In this document: in pieces, positions 35,351 to 47,700 of the stretch | How the letters are laid out: each line of letters begins with the position of its first letter | How positions within the stretch are numbered: position 1 is the stretch's first letter | NCBI GenBank assembly: GCA_032158295.1 | Contig: CM063258.1 | Coordinates: 14,421,703-14,485,702 of the forward strand | Direction: 5' to 3' | Origin: Pycnopodia helianthoides | Lineage: Eukaryota; Echinodermata; Asteroidea; Forcipulatida; Asteriidae | Length of the DNA: 64,000 bases | The notes under the pieces: model-generated | Database searches by the model: none | Told to the model about the DNA's origin: nothing | The model's input: only the letters and a program-made list of their open reading frames with translations | Made by a program: the position numbers and the translations under genes

Positions 35351-36691
35351 ATACCAAAGAGCGCTCAACACTTAAAAGTATAATGTGATTTTAAGAATGT
35401 TTTATTGATGATGCAGATTTATTTTTCACTGTTGAAGAAACAGTTTTTAAAGTGCAACAGTTTGTTGATTGATATATTAATTATTGGTTATAAATATATT
35501 GATAAAAAGCTCTATTGATGTTGTATAATATGATATTTTATAATATTTTATTGATTGGCATACAGGTTTTATTTATGACAAAGTATAGGCTTATAATTGT
35601 TAATTGGCGAAAAGGGGAATGGACAGTTTCAATCTGAAAGCTCACTGATTATTGAGGTCACACCAGTACCAATCCTCCAGTGTGGAAAGGTCAACCAAAA
35701 TTCCTGGGAATTTGTCTCGTGTGTGAAAGGGGTTAAAGAGGGGCTCAAAGGTCAAATTCAGTTTTGTGATGCACTCATATCCCAATGGATAGAGTCCTCT
35801 TGAAAGTTGGACAAAAAAATTAGAAGTCTCTAACCTCACATTAAAACGGTGTAAAGTGTCATTTCATGAGATACTGTTTCATTTTAAAGTTAGAGCGCGA
35901 CGTCATCCAACATTTAAAAAAAAATGGGTCTCACAATCCAAAGACATTTTTTTGTGGCAGGTATGAGGTCAAAACCAATTTCCGTTTTGTTTTGATTGAA
36001 TATCATCAAAGTTCGGGAATGAGCTAAAAATTCTCTGTACAAAAAAAAGTAGACTAGATATTTGAAATGTGACGTCAAATGTTTTGGGAATTTGACAAAA
36101 ATTGCACTTGGAGAGGTTTAGGGACTAGACCTATTGGAAAATGAGTGGATAACACAACCTAATTTGACTTGATAAAAATTATCGACAGGGCTGTATTATT
36201 TCCCCAGAATGGTGAATTGAGCTCAAGATTTTCTGTATGTTTAAGAAACAATTAGTATTAATTTCCACAGGGATACACTTTTAATTTCATGTCTCTCAGG
36301 AAACTATGAATTTTAATATTTAAACTTTTCCTTTATTTAAGTGCAAAAATGCAAGTCGGACTTATCTTTACACTTTTGGGACGCTGTTCGGCAAAAGCAT
36401 GCAAGTGCCAAACGGTAGCTTCGTACAAAATAAACAACACCAAAAAACACAAATATTCCATTGTTTCCACAGGGAACTGTTCGTTTTTATTTACTTCCAC
36501 TATCTCTTGGTTTTATTTTACACTCGTTCTCAAGAACACTAATCATTGTCAAAATGTTCAAGATTGAAAAAGCAAAAGGTTGAGAGTTGGCGGCCAGTGC
36601 AAAATCCAGCCGAGATAATCCAAGGAGGAAGGCATGAAGCATTCCTAAGTATTTTTGAAGGTTTTCTTTAAGAGAACTTTGTTTATCAAGT
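35351..36691. other. Convergent spacer between SMYD and RPL7A
   Basis: The SMYD gene and RPL7A end tail to tail here. AT-rich sequence with no gene or clear repeat. On the minus strand, AATAAA for RPL7A occurs at 36486-36491 and 36512-36517. I could not pick a canonical poly(A) signal for SMYD. Confidence 0.6.
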
Positions 36692-39600
36692 TTATGTCCG
36701 GCTTGCCAGCTCCTTGGCCTTAATCTTCTCCAGCTTGCGGATTCTGTCGTTGCTCTTGCTGCCGAGCTGTCCACCACCCCAGTGACGGCGGATCTGAGGA
36801 GGAGGAAAGTAAAGACAGAAATGTTACGCATTGATAGTTTTTACTTTAGCGAGTACTCACTCGGCCAGTTGCCTACAGGCAACCCCTCAATCCTCTACTC
36901 TACAATCACTCAACACCCAAACGGGTTAAACTTCGACAATAATGGTATGCCTGGCCCAGTAATTGTTATTTTGGCCTACAATCCTCAACTCTTTACAATC
37001 AAACAACGTCTCCTGAAGGGGATTTGTGAGGGTTTTGGTCACCGACTGAAATGAAATTAATACACATTTTCCTTGAAATTTCTTTTAGCTACAGCTTTCA
37101 TGTTTACAAAGTTAACGGAATTTCAATGTATCTTTGTATGTTTTCAGTGCCACTTTAAAATGTCCGCTGTTGGTCAACAGCTCCTGTACATTCCATTCCA
37201 GAGTATAGATTCGCTAATAGATTGCCGATGCCCCGACTGACTAACTTTTGTTTATGAACGTTCCTACTCAGATTTAAAAAGCTCGGTTGTGATTGGATCC
37301 ACATAGCGAATGCTTCAGGTGAAGAAATTCAATACATCACTGCAGGAACTTGTGTACGGTCAGTCTCGCCAAGACAGCACCCGTGCTGTAAGAAAAAACA
37401 CGCCCCAAAAACCAACTTTCTTTGTACGTACCTCCTCGTATCTGTCATTGTAGTTGGTCTTGACTGCCTCAATGATCTTGGCCAGGGAGCCCTTGTCCTC
37501 GCTGGGAAAGAAGAGGAGGATACAAGTCTTAGTCTACGGTTCTTACTTGATAAAGACAGGAGTGAGCACCACTGCTGATAAAAAGTCTGAAACGTGGGAT
37601 CTACATTGTAGGAGGTATGTTGAAATGACGAGATTTCAACCTTTTAGTAACCCCTGGAGCTATGGATTTCAAGGTGGCCCTAGCGAAAGTGTTTTTTCGG
37701 TGCCAGAGGAGAAGTAATCCATGAGCAAAATTTCTTACAAAACAAAAAACTGTTGTTTTCATTCTCACTAGGCAGGCATAAAAAGCTCCGGATTCAGCTG
37801 AAAGTCTGAAATTTCTCATCAATGCAAACGCCCATTGATTTGACTTGAAACAGATCTTTATTTAAACCTCCACAACAAACCAAATAACCTTCAACTAAAC
37901 ATATTGCGCTCGAGGCGTTCTCAGGCTTCCTAGAGTAGAGAAAGACTATTTTACCTGTTGACATTGCTGAATGCCAAGCACGTTGCCGTCTTGCGGTGAA
38001 CGACAGCTCCAAGACGTGCCTTTCCCTTAACGATGCAGTAAGGAACTTCCATCTTGCGGCACAGGGCTGGAAGGAACATCACCACCTGGGGAACATTTCA
38101 GAGGAAAAGACATGAATTTATACTTTAACAATCAAGAACCGAAATGCTAGCGAGTGAAACTGCCAAGGAGAAAACAGTTTTCGTCCTGTGGGCATTTCAT
38201 AGTCGCCCTGGGGAATGCAACATGCTGCAAAAACAGAAAAAATTACTCATCGTACAGTTCACCATAATAACATGGAGTGACAATTAATTTTGGTCTCCGG
38301 CGAGGGTGATAATTTATCATGTTTCTATTTGCATCAACAAATTTATAGCCATTTGACAAACTTTCTTTTGATCGACCTTACTCCTGCTCAGATTTAAAAA
38401 GCTCAAGTTTAATCCACACATTAAGCTCAGGGGCTCTTCAGGTGAAGAAATTCAAACATCACTGCAGGAAGCGAAAATGATTAGATCAAAAGCTCTTTTT
38501 TTACAGAATACAACATCCCACTCTTTCACTTAAAGGCCAGCCTACCTCGATAGGGTCCACATCGTGGGCGATCATGACCAGCTGAGCCTTCTTGGACTCC
38601 ACGAGTGAAGTCACTGTGTTCACGCCGGACCTCACGATGTTGGGTCGACGAGTTGGGACGTCTTCTTTGCCCTCGGCGCGCTGGGCGGCACGAGCTCGCA
38701 GGCGCTGCTTCTTATCCTGCTTGGTCTCGGGGCGGTACTTGTTCATCAGACGGAACAGCTGGGTGGCTATTGGATTGGGGGGGGGGAGATAATACAGTCA
38801 ACAATACAGACATTTCTAGGCTTTAAGTATTAACGTTAATACATTTCAGCTAACAAAAATTTGTTGATCATCCTGCTCAGATTTAAAAAGCTCGGGTTTA
38901 ATCCACACATTAAGCCCATGGGCTCTTCAGGTGAAGAAATTCAAACATCACTGCAGGAATCGTTAATAAATCCAGCTTTTAGATAACCCAACTTCAGTAT
39001 CGGCTTATTAATATAACATTTTTGTTGTACTAATTAATTAGTACTCTGCGATGCAAAATTTGTACTTCTGTTGATGTTGATTTTAATGGATTTGGCAGAG
39101 GGTGAAATAAGCGATCTATGTACCTGTCTGACGGTCCAAGGTCTGGTTGAACTGATTGATGGAAGGTGGGACCTTCAGACGCTTGAAGAGGATGGCACGC
39201 TGACGCTGCAGACGGACATACTTGGGCCACTTGACAAAGCGGGACAAGTCACGCTTCGGCTGGATGCTTTGGCCTGAAAACAATATAAAAGTTAGATTTT
39301 ATGGGTTAAAAAAAAAAAATGTTCTCACACCAAGTTAAGAATACAAAACCATTGACTCGATAACACCTACAGAAAGCACGCTGAATCAAACTTGTCCACT
39401 TGACGAAATTACAAAAGCTATAAATGTAACCTTACCAAAATGGATAGGAAAATACAATTAATAAATAATATAATTTGGATTCAGAGATGCTGCACTCTTT
39501 GCACGATACAGTTACACGTACTCGTCTACAAAACTGTCACGCGATGAGTTAAGGGTTACGATTATCACAACAATATTCCAGAAAAAGGTCTCCTTAGTTT

Positions 39601-40412
39601 TTTATCTTTTACTTACCGATGCCGAAGTTCTTGGGGCGCTTCTCAAAAAGGGGGTTGACAACCTTCTTGGGGGCAGCCTGGCGAGCTGCATAAGGGGCCG
39701 GAGCCACCTTCTTCCCCCTCGGAGCTTTCTTGGTTTTGGGCTGAAAAGTCAAAGCAATTGATTGTGGGTTTATGATGGGCCATTGCTTTATCTACAGTAC
39801 TCTTTTCGAACATTCTAAGTTTCCTTTCCTAAAACATTCCCAAAAAGTTTACTAATTTTCTTTAAAACATCAGTCTTTCAGCTTCAAATGCAATTCAATT
39901 GCCAAGCACTTCATTGATTCTGTCTCAACAATATTAAACATATTCAATTTAACGTTTAAATTAATTTGGAATAATTCGTGACCGACATGTCTTTTTTGTA
40001 TGCATGTGATGGAGGAAGTTAATACAATTATGCCATCATATGGACGTTTTTCCAGTATGTTAACAAGTTGTCCCTACATTAATAAAACTCCATATGGAAT
40101 AATGGATAATAATGCGTATTTTTGTGATGTGGCCCTCGCGCACCGACCAACCAATGCAATAACGGGTCTAGAAAAAGATTGTAATGGCCGCACACATTGG
40201 CCTACTCACACGTAAGAGATTTGTAGCATTTTATAGTTATTACAAATACAGTTGAAAACAAATAAAGACATATACTTAAAGATACACCATTATTAGGTAT
40301 GATAGTTCAATTAAATGTAATAATTTTAAACGATGTTGGAGATTCAAAGGTGATTTATTTTCCACCACAACGACAACGTCCAACCTACCATTTTGGCTGC
40401 CACGGAAAGAGG
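36692..40412 (-). CDS. RPL7A: 60S ribosomal protein L7a (eL8), complete
   Basis: A large-subunit ribosomal protein with an L7Ae-type kink-turn RNA-binding domain. Seven coding exons on the minus strand: 40389-40391 (ATG only, exon to about 40412), 39617-39740, 39124-39273, 38546-38766, 37955-38085, 37432-37501 and 36692-36793. They sum to 801 nt, giving 266 aa, the length of the human protein. It begins [51 protein letters not shown] and [10 protein letters not shown] are diagnostic of eL8. The first exon ending directly after ATG is typical of ribosomal protein genes. A pyrimidine tract CCTCTTTCC (40404-40412 on the minus strand) about 13 nt before the ATG fits a 5' TOP start. Introns 3, 4 and 6 each hold a U36-like snoRNA. 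It is divergent from MED22. Confidence 0.98.
37260..37349 (-). ncRNA. Box C/D snoRNA, U36-like, copy in RPL7A intron 6
   Basis: On the minus strand: terminal stem GTTCCTGC / GTAGGAAC (fully paired), box C TGATGT (37334-37339), D' CTGA (37315-37318), box D CTGA (37268-37271). The guide before D contains GAGCTTTTTAA, complementary to the conserved TTAAAAAGCTC of 18S rRNA; the position five bases above D is an adenosine, corresponding to human A668. The guide before D' (TTGAATTTCTTCAC) is complementary to the conserved 28S GTGAAGAAATTCAA. Human RPL7A introns host U36 snoRNAs with the same 18S target. This copy differs most in its middle. Confidence 0.88.
38381..38470 (-). ncRNA. Box C/D snoRNA, U36-like, copy in RPL7A intron 4
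   Basis: Minus-strand box C TGATGT, D' CTGA, box D CTGA (38388-38391) and a terminal stem of TTCCTGC / GCAGGA type. Both guides (18S GAGCTTTTTAA and 28S TTTGAATTTCTTCAC) are identical to the intron 3 copy. The sequence between D' and the D guide is close to that of 38871-38960, indicating a recent intron-to-intron duplication. Confidence 0.88.
38871..38960 (-). ncRNA. Box C/D snoRNA, U36-like, copy in RPL7A intron 3
   Basis: Minus-strand order: stem TTCCTGC, box C TGATGT, guide, D' CTGA, guide GAGCTTTTTAAAT, box D CTGA (38877-38880), stem GCAGGA. Nearly the same as the intron 4 copy. Confidence 0.88.
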
Positions 40413-40532
40413 ACGATCTCGCGTGGAATCACGAGAGTTCGAAAATTAGTAAGCGGACCGAGAGTCGTTGTGCCCTGACTTCATATACGAAAGGGAGGTA
40501 TAAAAGCACTATGGGGCCAGTCTAAAAAACAC
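40404..40532. promoter_or_regulatory. Bidirectional RPL7A/MED22 promoter
   Basis: The two start codons are 602 bp apart and the presumed transcription starts only about 120 bp. Facing RPL7A is a TOP-like pyrimidine start (minus strand, 40404-40412). Facing MED22 is TATAAAAG at 40499-40506 about 30 nt before a likely start near 40530. Divergent RPL7A (SURF3) and MED22 (SURF5) are known from the vertebrate surfeit locus. Exact start sites are inferred. Confidence 0.7.
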
Positions 40533-42452
40533 TCGGTGCTGTTGTTTGGCATGTTTACTGCACGCACCGACGAAGTGAAGGGGCTACTTTGTTCATTTAT
40601 TTCACTTTTCACTCAAGTCAACGGGACATGAGCGGCAATCTCAAATTTGAGTGCAGGTAAGAATTGCCATTTTTATTTGCATTCATTATTTTAATAATTT
40701 TGACTTATATTTACCATTTTGCTCGATTGTTTACTTGTGTACATACTGTATTTTTTGTGAACTTATTGTCTTTGAATTTTGGCCGAATAATTAATAATAA
40801 TAAGGTGTCAAGGTTGTAGCTCTGGTAGGACGCCAGTCTCCGTTGGCGTTGCATGTTGTATACAAAAAACGGAGTTTTACAGTGATATCGCTGCATGGGC
40901 ATGGGTGAGGGCGCTGTTTACCTAAACTGGACTGCTTTGTTTTGTTTATCATTTTTCCAGTTTTTGGTGTGTGCTCTTTTTAGCTGAATCAGCATGTCTC
41001 AAGGAGGTGCTCAGAGGTCACTACCACAAAGTAAAGACAATCTCTTGAAGACGTACGCACGACGTCTCCGTGGAGATGTTCAATCAATTCAGGATAACTT
41101 TACGGAAATATTAAAACTTGCAAAGGTATGTATTGGAAACAGAAAGCGACTTGGTACAGTCAGTTTTCTTCAAATAATCAAGTATTTAATTATCTGCTGT
41201 GAAATTACGCAAATTGGTTTGTGATTATGTAGATAATTGATATTCATCATTTATTGATACATCTGCGTTAAATTAAACACACAAAAATACCCATGCTATG
41301 CACAACTGTCCTGATGATAGACTGTCATGACTAATAGAGTTTAACCCTCGCTGCTTTCAGTTGCTTAATGAGTTTTGCACTCTGCTTGACCAACACTTAT
41401 CACTTTATATCAAAAGTCAATAACCGCACAATGTTTACCTTCCCTTTCTTTATCCTTGCCTTTGAAAGTTTTATGTCACAAATTCGTTAACCATAAAGTA
41501 AAACATGTATTTCCCCAATGCTCAGGTACTTGATGGCTAGGTTTTAGCCAGGATTTGGTAAAAAGGGTGTCCAAATTTGCTGGAAAATTTAAAAACTGGG
41601 TGTCCAAATTTAAAACACAGTGTCCAGACACCCCTCTGGCTAACACTTATGCTTGATGGTTAGATAGCTTGCAGTTTACTTATTTTATGAACCTCAAGAT
41701 AATGGTGTCCGATATTCAGGCCATTACAATTCTTGTTTCATTTGCTTACAGGTTGAAGAGGAGACCCAAGTAGCGAGACAGACCCAGGGGGAGCAAGAAC
41801 AAAATGAAATGCACGTCAGAGCAGCAAATATAGTAAGTTATCAATGGCAGGTCTGGATTTACACGCACAGGCCTCTGTTGCCCCTGGTCTTGGCCTTGGT
41901 GCCCCTTCAAAAGTTTCCCATAGACTTTAAGATTTTCCAATGGAAGTGCCCTTTGCTGAATGAAAAATTGCCTTGCCCTCTCACAGATGAAGTGCTGACT
42001 TATTGCCAATTCTAAAGATTTCCAGTAGTTGCCTGCTTGAATACTTAACGATCCAATTAGAACACTCCTACCATTTTGACTTTAAAGACGCTCCCCATAC
42101 TTGTTTTTGAAACTCTTACTTTTCTGTTTGAAATTTGAAGATGGATGTTGTCTCTAACAAATGCTTTTTGTGTTTCACTCTTTTTACAGGTCCGTGCCGG
42201 CGAATCTCTCATGAAGCTCGTCTCAGACATCAAAGAATTCCTCATCTTAAACGACTTCCCCTCAGCCAATGCAGCCATCGCCCAGCGTACACGGTTCCTG
42301 CGCAATGTTCAAGCGGAGGTGGATGAAAAGATCATGCAGCTACGGGACGAAATGTCGTTGAATTTATTTGAACTTGAAGAGGAGTATTACGCTTCGAGAT
42401 ACAAGTTAAAACTTCCCGACGAGATGCAATAAACACTTAACACTCCAATAAA
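40533..42452 (+). CDS. MED22: Mediator complex subunit 22, complete
   Basis: A subunit of the Mediator head module, which bridges transcription factors and RNA polymerase II in the nucleus. A probable non-coding first exon (start about 40533) ends TGCAG|GTAAG at 40656. Coding exons are 40994-41125, 41752-41832 and 42190-42432, all phase 0, giving 151 aa. Diagnostic stretches: [62 protein letters not shown] and ELEEEYY, in the family order. The protein is mainly helical and likely forms the MED11/MED22-type coiled coil. It lacks the long variable tail of the longest human isoform. AATAAA is at 42447-42452. The divergent partner is RPL7A. Confidence 0.96.
41871..42000 (+). repeat. Dispersed repeat in MED22 intron
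   Basis: CCCTTCAAAAGTTTCCCATA and neighbouring bases match 28196-28340 (LINE tail region) and 42590-42720. It lies 180 bp before the last MED22 exon. Confidence 0.7.
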
Positions 42453-43304
42453 CTGTGGAGTACGTCCACACCCAGAACAGCTTCAACAGGCTGATGTGTA
42501 ATAAATGCGTCGGGATATTTTTGATGCCATCATCATACACTGATGTATGAAAAGGCAAGGCATGCTCAGTCATGGAATTACACAAAGGGAATGGCCTCTG
42601 TTGCCCCGGTCTTGGCCTTGGTGCCCCTACAAAGTTTCCCATAGACTGCAAGTTTTTCCGATGGAATGCTCATTGTGAAATGAAAATGACCTTGCCATCT
42701 CATAGATGAAATTCCAGGCCTTTGTCTTGGATCTTTCTGAGTAGAGTTCTCAATCATTAAACCACTGAGCTTACCCAGCAGGGCTCGCCCTTAACACTAG
42801 CCCGGCGTACACTGTCTAGGTAAAAAAATGCTACAGGCTAGTAAACACCACTTCTCAACTTGCCCTGTGGGCTACTAAAAACTGTGCAACCTACTTAATT
42901 AAAATGCTCATTTCTTTCTCTTCAGATGTGAAAAATTAATGTATAAAATGTGTTGATCGTTATTGAGTGTGTTAATATAACTTCATTTGATCATTAAACT
43001 GGTTGTGATCATTAACATTAACACATCAGAGCATTACATTTATGGCAATTCCTGTTTATATCTGGGCTACTAAAACTTCCCGGGGGAAAGTAAAATGCAC
43101 AGTTTACTGGCCCGACGGGCTCCTTTACAAAAAGCTTAAGCGCAAGGCCTGCCTAGTGATTAGAGTGCCAGCTGATGTTTCCACATTGATGATAAATATG
43201 AGCCCCTTTTGCGATAAGAACTTTTGAAACAAGAATTTTCCAGGAAATGTTGCCTGGGCCAACCCCTGATAAACTTTCGGTTACACCTGCTTGGGTGTAG
43301 GGTT

Positions 43305-43490
43305 AAGGCGTGTTGTGGCTGAGGGGATAAGAGCACCCGACTCGAACTCTGGTGTTTCTGATCAGCAGAGTGTGGGTTTCGAGTCCCGGTCATGACACTT
43401 GTGTCGTTAAGCAAGACACTTAACCGTTATATTATATTGTTTCGTCCTTCGGATGGAATGTAAAGCCTTAGGTCCCGTGTGTTGTGTAAC
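43305..43490 (+). mobile_element. tRNA-derived SINE
   Basis: GTGTTGTGGCTGAGGGGATA (box A), GGTTTCGAGTCCCGGTCATG (box B with one inserted T), then CTTGTGTCGTTAAGCAAGAC and TTCGTCCTTCGGATGG. Confidence 0.75.
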
Positions 43491-43699
43491 TTACCAAAAA
43501 ACATTTCTGGGTTGTTGAAATAAGGGTATTTTAACCACCAAACAAAATGTAAATTTTGACATTGTTTTTGGAACATTTCCTTTCATTTTGGGGATTACTT
43601 TACATGGGGAAAAAAGGGACACTCATGCTATCTGCGAACTCTTTCTTTCTTGTTAGCCTTGTTGAATTTATAGTAACTGTCTTGTATGTTACACGATAC

Positions 43700-43806
43700 A
43701 GTTGTTGCACGCTGTGATGGGGTCCATGGGTTTTGTACACCCGAGGGGGACAAAAAATTGCCCCCGAGTGTGTACACCCATGGACCCCATCACCACAGCA
43801 TGCAAC
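43700..43806. repeat. Long imperfect hairpin
   Basis: GTGATGGGGTCCATGGGTTT...TGTACACCCGAGGGGG at 43715-43752 is mirrored by CCCCCGAGTGTGTACACCC..ATGGACCCCATCAC at 43761-43794, with the arms continuing in part to TTGCACGCTG / CAGCATGCAA. A foldback MITE is likely. Confidence 0.8.
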
Positions 43807-44746
43807 TATTGTTTCAAAATTGATACCATGGTAATAAATAAAGAGGCGATCTGTTGTCATCATCTTCCAACATTATTACGACGAAATTGGCACATGAATT
43901 GTAAACAACAATGGCGGTTGTTGACAGAAATATTGTTTCACTCTTCCCTATGATACATCGGACAGGAATGTCAATCAATTTACCAAGTACCAGTGTAATT
44001 ATTACAAATTCATATCTGGGACTATTTCTAATACATGTACATGACGGTGGAAACGACCAACAAGGTAATGTACCCTGTGGGGTACATCACTCATGTTGCC
44101 TTGAGCCATGTACATGTGTCTTTGTAGCACATCACTGATTGGTTCTCGACCAGTTAGATTAATAATTTATTACCCTGGCATAACAATATGATATTGTTTA
44201 CTTTTGTATACTTGCTTTATATGGAAGTGATATGATAATAAAATAAATTCTGAATGAACTGTATTTTGCTAATCTTATTCCTCGATTTTTAAGTTTATTA
44301 GTTATTAAAACTTCTTGAAAAGGATGTCCATCGTTGGCTTCCAGGAAAAGCCACGATAGCGTCCTTTTTGGGGGGTGGGGGATCCCTAATATTGTTGAGA
44401 GATATTATTATTTTCAAGAATTATGTTTTTTTTTAATCGCAAGAGGGCGGGCGAGCGCACGAATGGCAACTTCTCGCTGGTACCCCGCGTTCTTTAGTGA
44501 CAAACCAGTCAATTTAATGCAAACCAGGGAAAAATGTGTCCTTGGCCGGCTAGCTGGCTGACGTTGTGAATTTGCATATCGTAAAACACATGTTTTCTCG
44601 TCGCATTTTGTGTTATTTTGATTACGAAACCATACTGTTTTTGTCTTAAATAACGAAAAAAGTTTACTTTTTTCATCCACCAAGTTGTGCAACAAGGTTT
44701 CAGAGTCTCTTCTACCACTATTTAATCCTTTTTTTATCCGAACAAA

Positions 44747-47700
44747 ATGCCGAAAAAGAAAGACAAGAAAAAGGCTGTTGAAGAGGAATGGTACGACGAC
44801 GAGGCAGAGAAGAAGGCAACGGCCAACGGGAGTGAAGAAGTAGCAGACGGCAGCGGTGGAGACGGTGACGAGAAGTCTTCCACAGCTGGCAAAACCAAGA
44901 AAGGTACTGTGACGCTCCAGGGTATACCCCTTCATTCTACTTCTACTAGTGTTACTGATTTGAGGCTGCCACTGTGTTTTATCTGTTTATGTTTTAATTA
45001 TTCACTTACTTAGTTCATGAGTTTGTGGTAAATTACACCAAACCAATGAGTATGTATGTAAAATGATTGCCAGTCATCTCGCCCCCGGCAAAGTCGCCCC
45101 CTGCAAAGTCGCCCCCTCGCAAGCCCGCCCCCTCCAGGTACAAACTCGCCCCCTCGCAATGTCGCCCCCTACAAAGTCGCCCCCCCCGCCAGAGTCGCAC
45201 CCTGACAAACTCGCCCCCTAACAAAGTCGCCCCCTAACAAAGTCGCCCCGACACACAGTCGCCCCTCCCTATGCATTTTTTTGCTATTGTTGCAATTATT
45301 TTCTAAGGGAAAATTTTTTGTTGTTTTTAACTTGATTCAAGAAAGGGGAATGCTTAAAGACTTTATACATTTTTGTTGCAATTGTTTTCGAAGGGGAAAT
45401 TTTGTTGTTTTTAACTTTTACATTTTTGTTGATGGTAAATAACTTAAAAACTTTTACTAGTTGAAAAAATAACGCATTTTCTCCCGTTGTAACTCTTAAA
45501 AAGAAATTAAAGAAACATTTATTTAATCCTAAAAGACTTTATACATTTTTGTTGAGGATAAATAACGTAAAAAACATATCATAAGTACTTATGCATGTAC
45601 TTTAAAACTATCAAAATACGAAAAGACAAATTTACAGGAGACATAAATAAATAAATAAATCTTGCACGGTAATGTTTTATTGTATTTAACACAATCGGTA
45701 GGCTCTATATTACCAAACGTGTACTGTGCCTTTAAGAAGAAACTCTCCCCAAAAAGAAAATTATAAAAAACCCATGAATATTAATTTTACACTCTTTAAC
45801 TTCACATGCTCCATCACAATTCTGGTACTGCATACTCTTGGGGCACTGCATGCTGGGACAGCCGTGCTTGCGTACTTTCAAGCAAATACCAAGGGGGTGA
45901 CTGTGTCGGGGCGACTTTGTAGGGGCGACATTGTGAGGGGGCAAGTTTGTACCTGGAGGGGGCGAGCTTGCTGGGGGAAACTTTGCAGGGGCGACTTTGC
46001 CAGGGGCAAGATGTTAGGGTCCTACTAAATACCATCAACTAGGGGGAAACATTGTGAGGGGGCAAGTCTGTACCTGGAGGGGGCGAGCTTGCTGGTGGGC
46101 AACTTTGCAGGGGGGCGACTTTGCCAGGGGGCAAGATGACAGGTCCTACTAAATACCATCAACTTACCGTCAACTCGCCGTCAACACCTCCAATACACAT
46201 TTTAAATCGACAAAAGAGGCATACAACTGTAAAGTATGGGCTAAAAGAGAACGTAAATTGGTTTGAGGTTACATTTCTTTAATGAAAATCGGGTTTATTT
46301 CACACGAAAAAAATTATCTCTAAGCTGCATTGCCGTTGGCCGCCATCTTGCAATCTCACGTAGCTTGGACCATACCATTACGCTAAAGGGGCAACACATC
46401 TTGTCAGGATATTTCTCAGATTTTACTGAAAGTGTTGCCTAATACCCGGACTGTTTAGTGTCTCTCAATATCCACTGCTTGTATGGTAACAACGAAAAGA
46501 AATAACACGAACAATTCAATTGATTTCACAATATTCTTATCTACCAACTTCCTCAGTGGGCATTATATTTACATTCAATTATTCACTGGCTCGCTTATAG
46601 TTATTTACAAACTTCCTTTTATTTTCAACTCATTGGATCATTTATTTAAAGTCGTCACAGTTTTATGCACGATCACAAAAATTGTTAATTGCAGACTTCT
46701 ATGCAATTTAGTTCAGTGGCTAATAGTCAAATACGTTTTAAGCCATCACAATTACTATTATACAGTGGCTAATAGTCAACTACGTTATAAGCCCTCACAA
46801 TTATTACTATACAATATTAAGTTCACCAAGTCTCGGGGATGGTTCTGGACTGGTTGGCCTATGTGTAGAAGAGGGTGGTCGTTGGCATCATTGGCAACGC
46901 CGTTGGCCTGCAGAGCCTTACATTCGGTTTGGTGTTGGGCGCGGCCTTCTCATCTCTACATGCACATATATAGCCTACATGTATCATCAGTGTCCGGACT
47001 AGAACGCGGTTCAATCCTCGTAGCTCGGAACCATCTATAATATTAAAACAATCAAGGATTCCAGGAATAGTATACAATCGCATTTGCTCAAATAACTTTC
47101 TTAGTTTCAATATTTAACAAAATCACGTAAGACATGTGGTCTTCTAATTGAAACAAGTCAAAATATCAGTGATCATCATCTGTGGCCTAATTCATCCTTA
47201 TTTACAAGCCAGTTCCAGGTGATACATCTTTCCTTTAAATCAAACAATCTACTATTCGTTTTAGATAATTAGTACAATCAACAACTCCTAATTCAACACT
47301 GATTCTTAGAATTAAACAATTATAACTTACGGTTGTTCTATCGTGGTGTGTCTTATACAGTAGCAACAGTGGCCCTGACGATTATCTCAAATCTGCAAAT
47401 AGACAAATACATAATACACTAGTATTGTCTTCAATGAATTCGCTGCCTGACTGTGTCTGCATTAGCTCTGCGCTATGCCTGGTGACAATATTTCGAGGCA
47501 CGATCACTCCATCATACTCAAACTTGATTCGAAAATCATCTGACCACTTTCTCTCTCTCCCTCTCGGTATACTCAAACATAATTCACCTGTTCGCAATTG
47601 TTGTCGGTGGTTGGTGGTCAGTCTCAAGTACAAATGGTTTGCCATAGAGATAGCGCTGAAATTTGTGCACTCCCAAACTACTGCTAAGCATTCCTTTCCA

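Larger units (their letters stand above)
42433..44746. other. Spacer between MED22 and ABCF1-like gene
   Basis: No gene seen. It contains the dispersed repeat at 42590-42720, a SINE at 43305-43490, a long imperfect hairpin at 43700-43806 and a second short palindrome near 44064-44086 (GTACCCTGTGGGGTAC). The ABCF1-like promoter should lie in the last few hundred bases. Confidence 0.6.

Noticed and set aside
37795..37822. Fourth box C/D snoRNA in RPL7A intron 5
   Set aside because: A TGATGAG and a CTGA occur on the minus strand, but only about 20 nt apart and without a terminal stem.
44747..44903. eIF5B N-terminus
   Set aside because: Both proteins start Lys-rich and acidic, but the GGFAAL block and EEEW start fit ABCF1 better. 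Kept as an alternative only.
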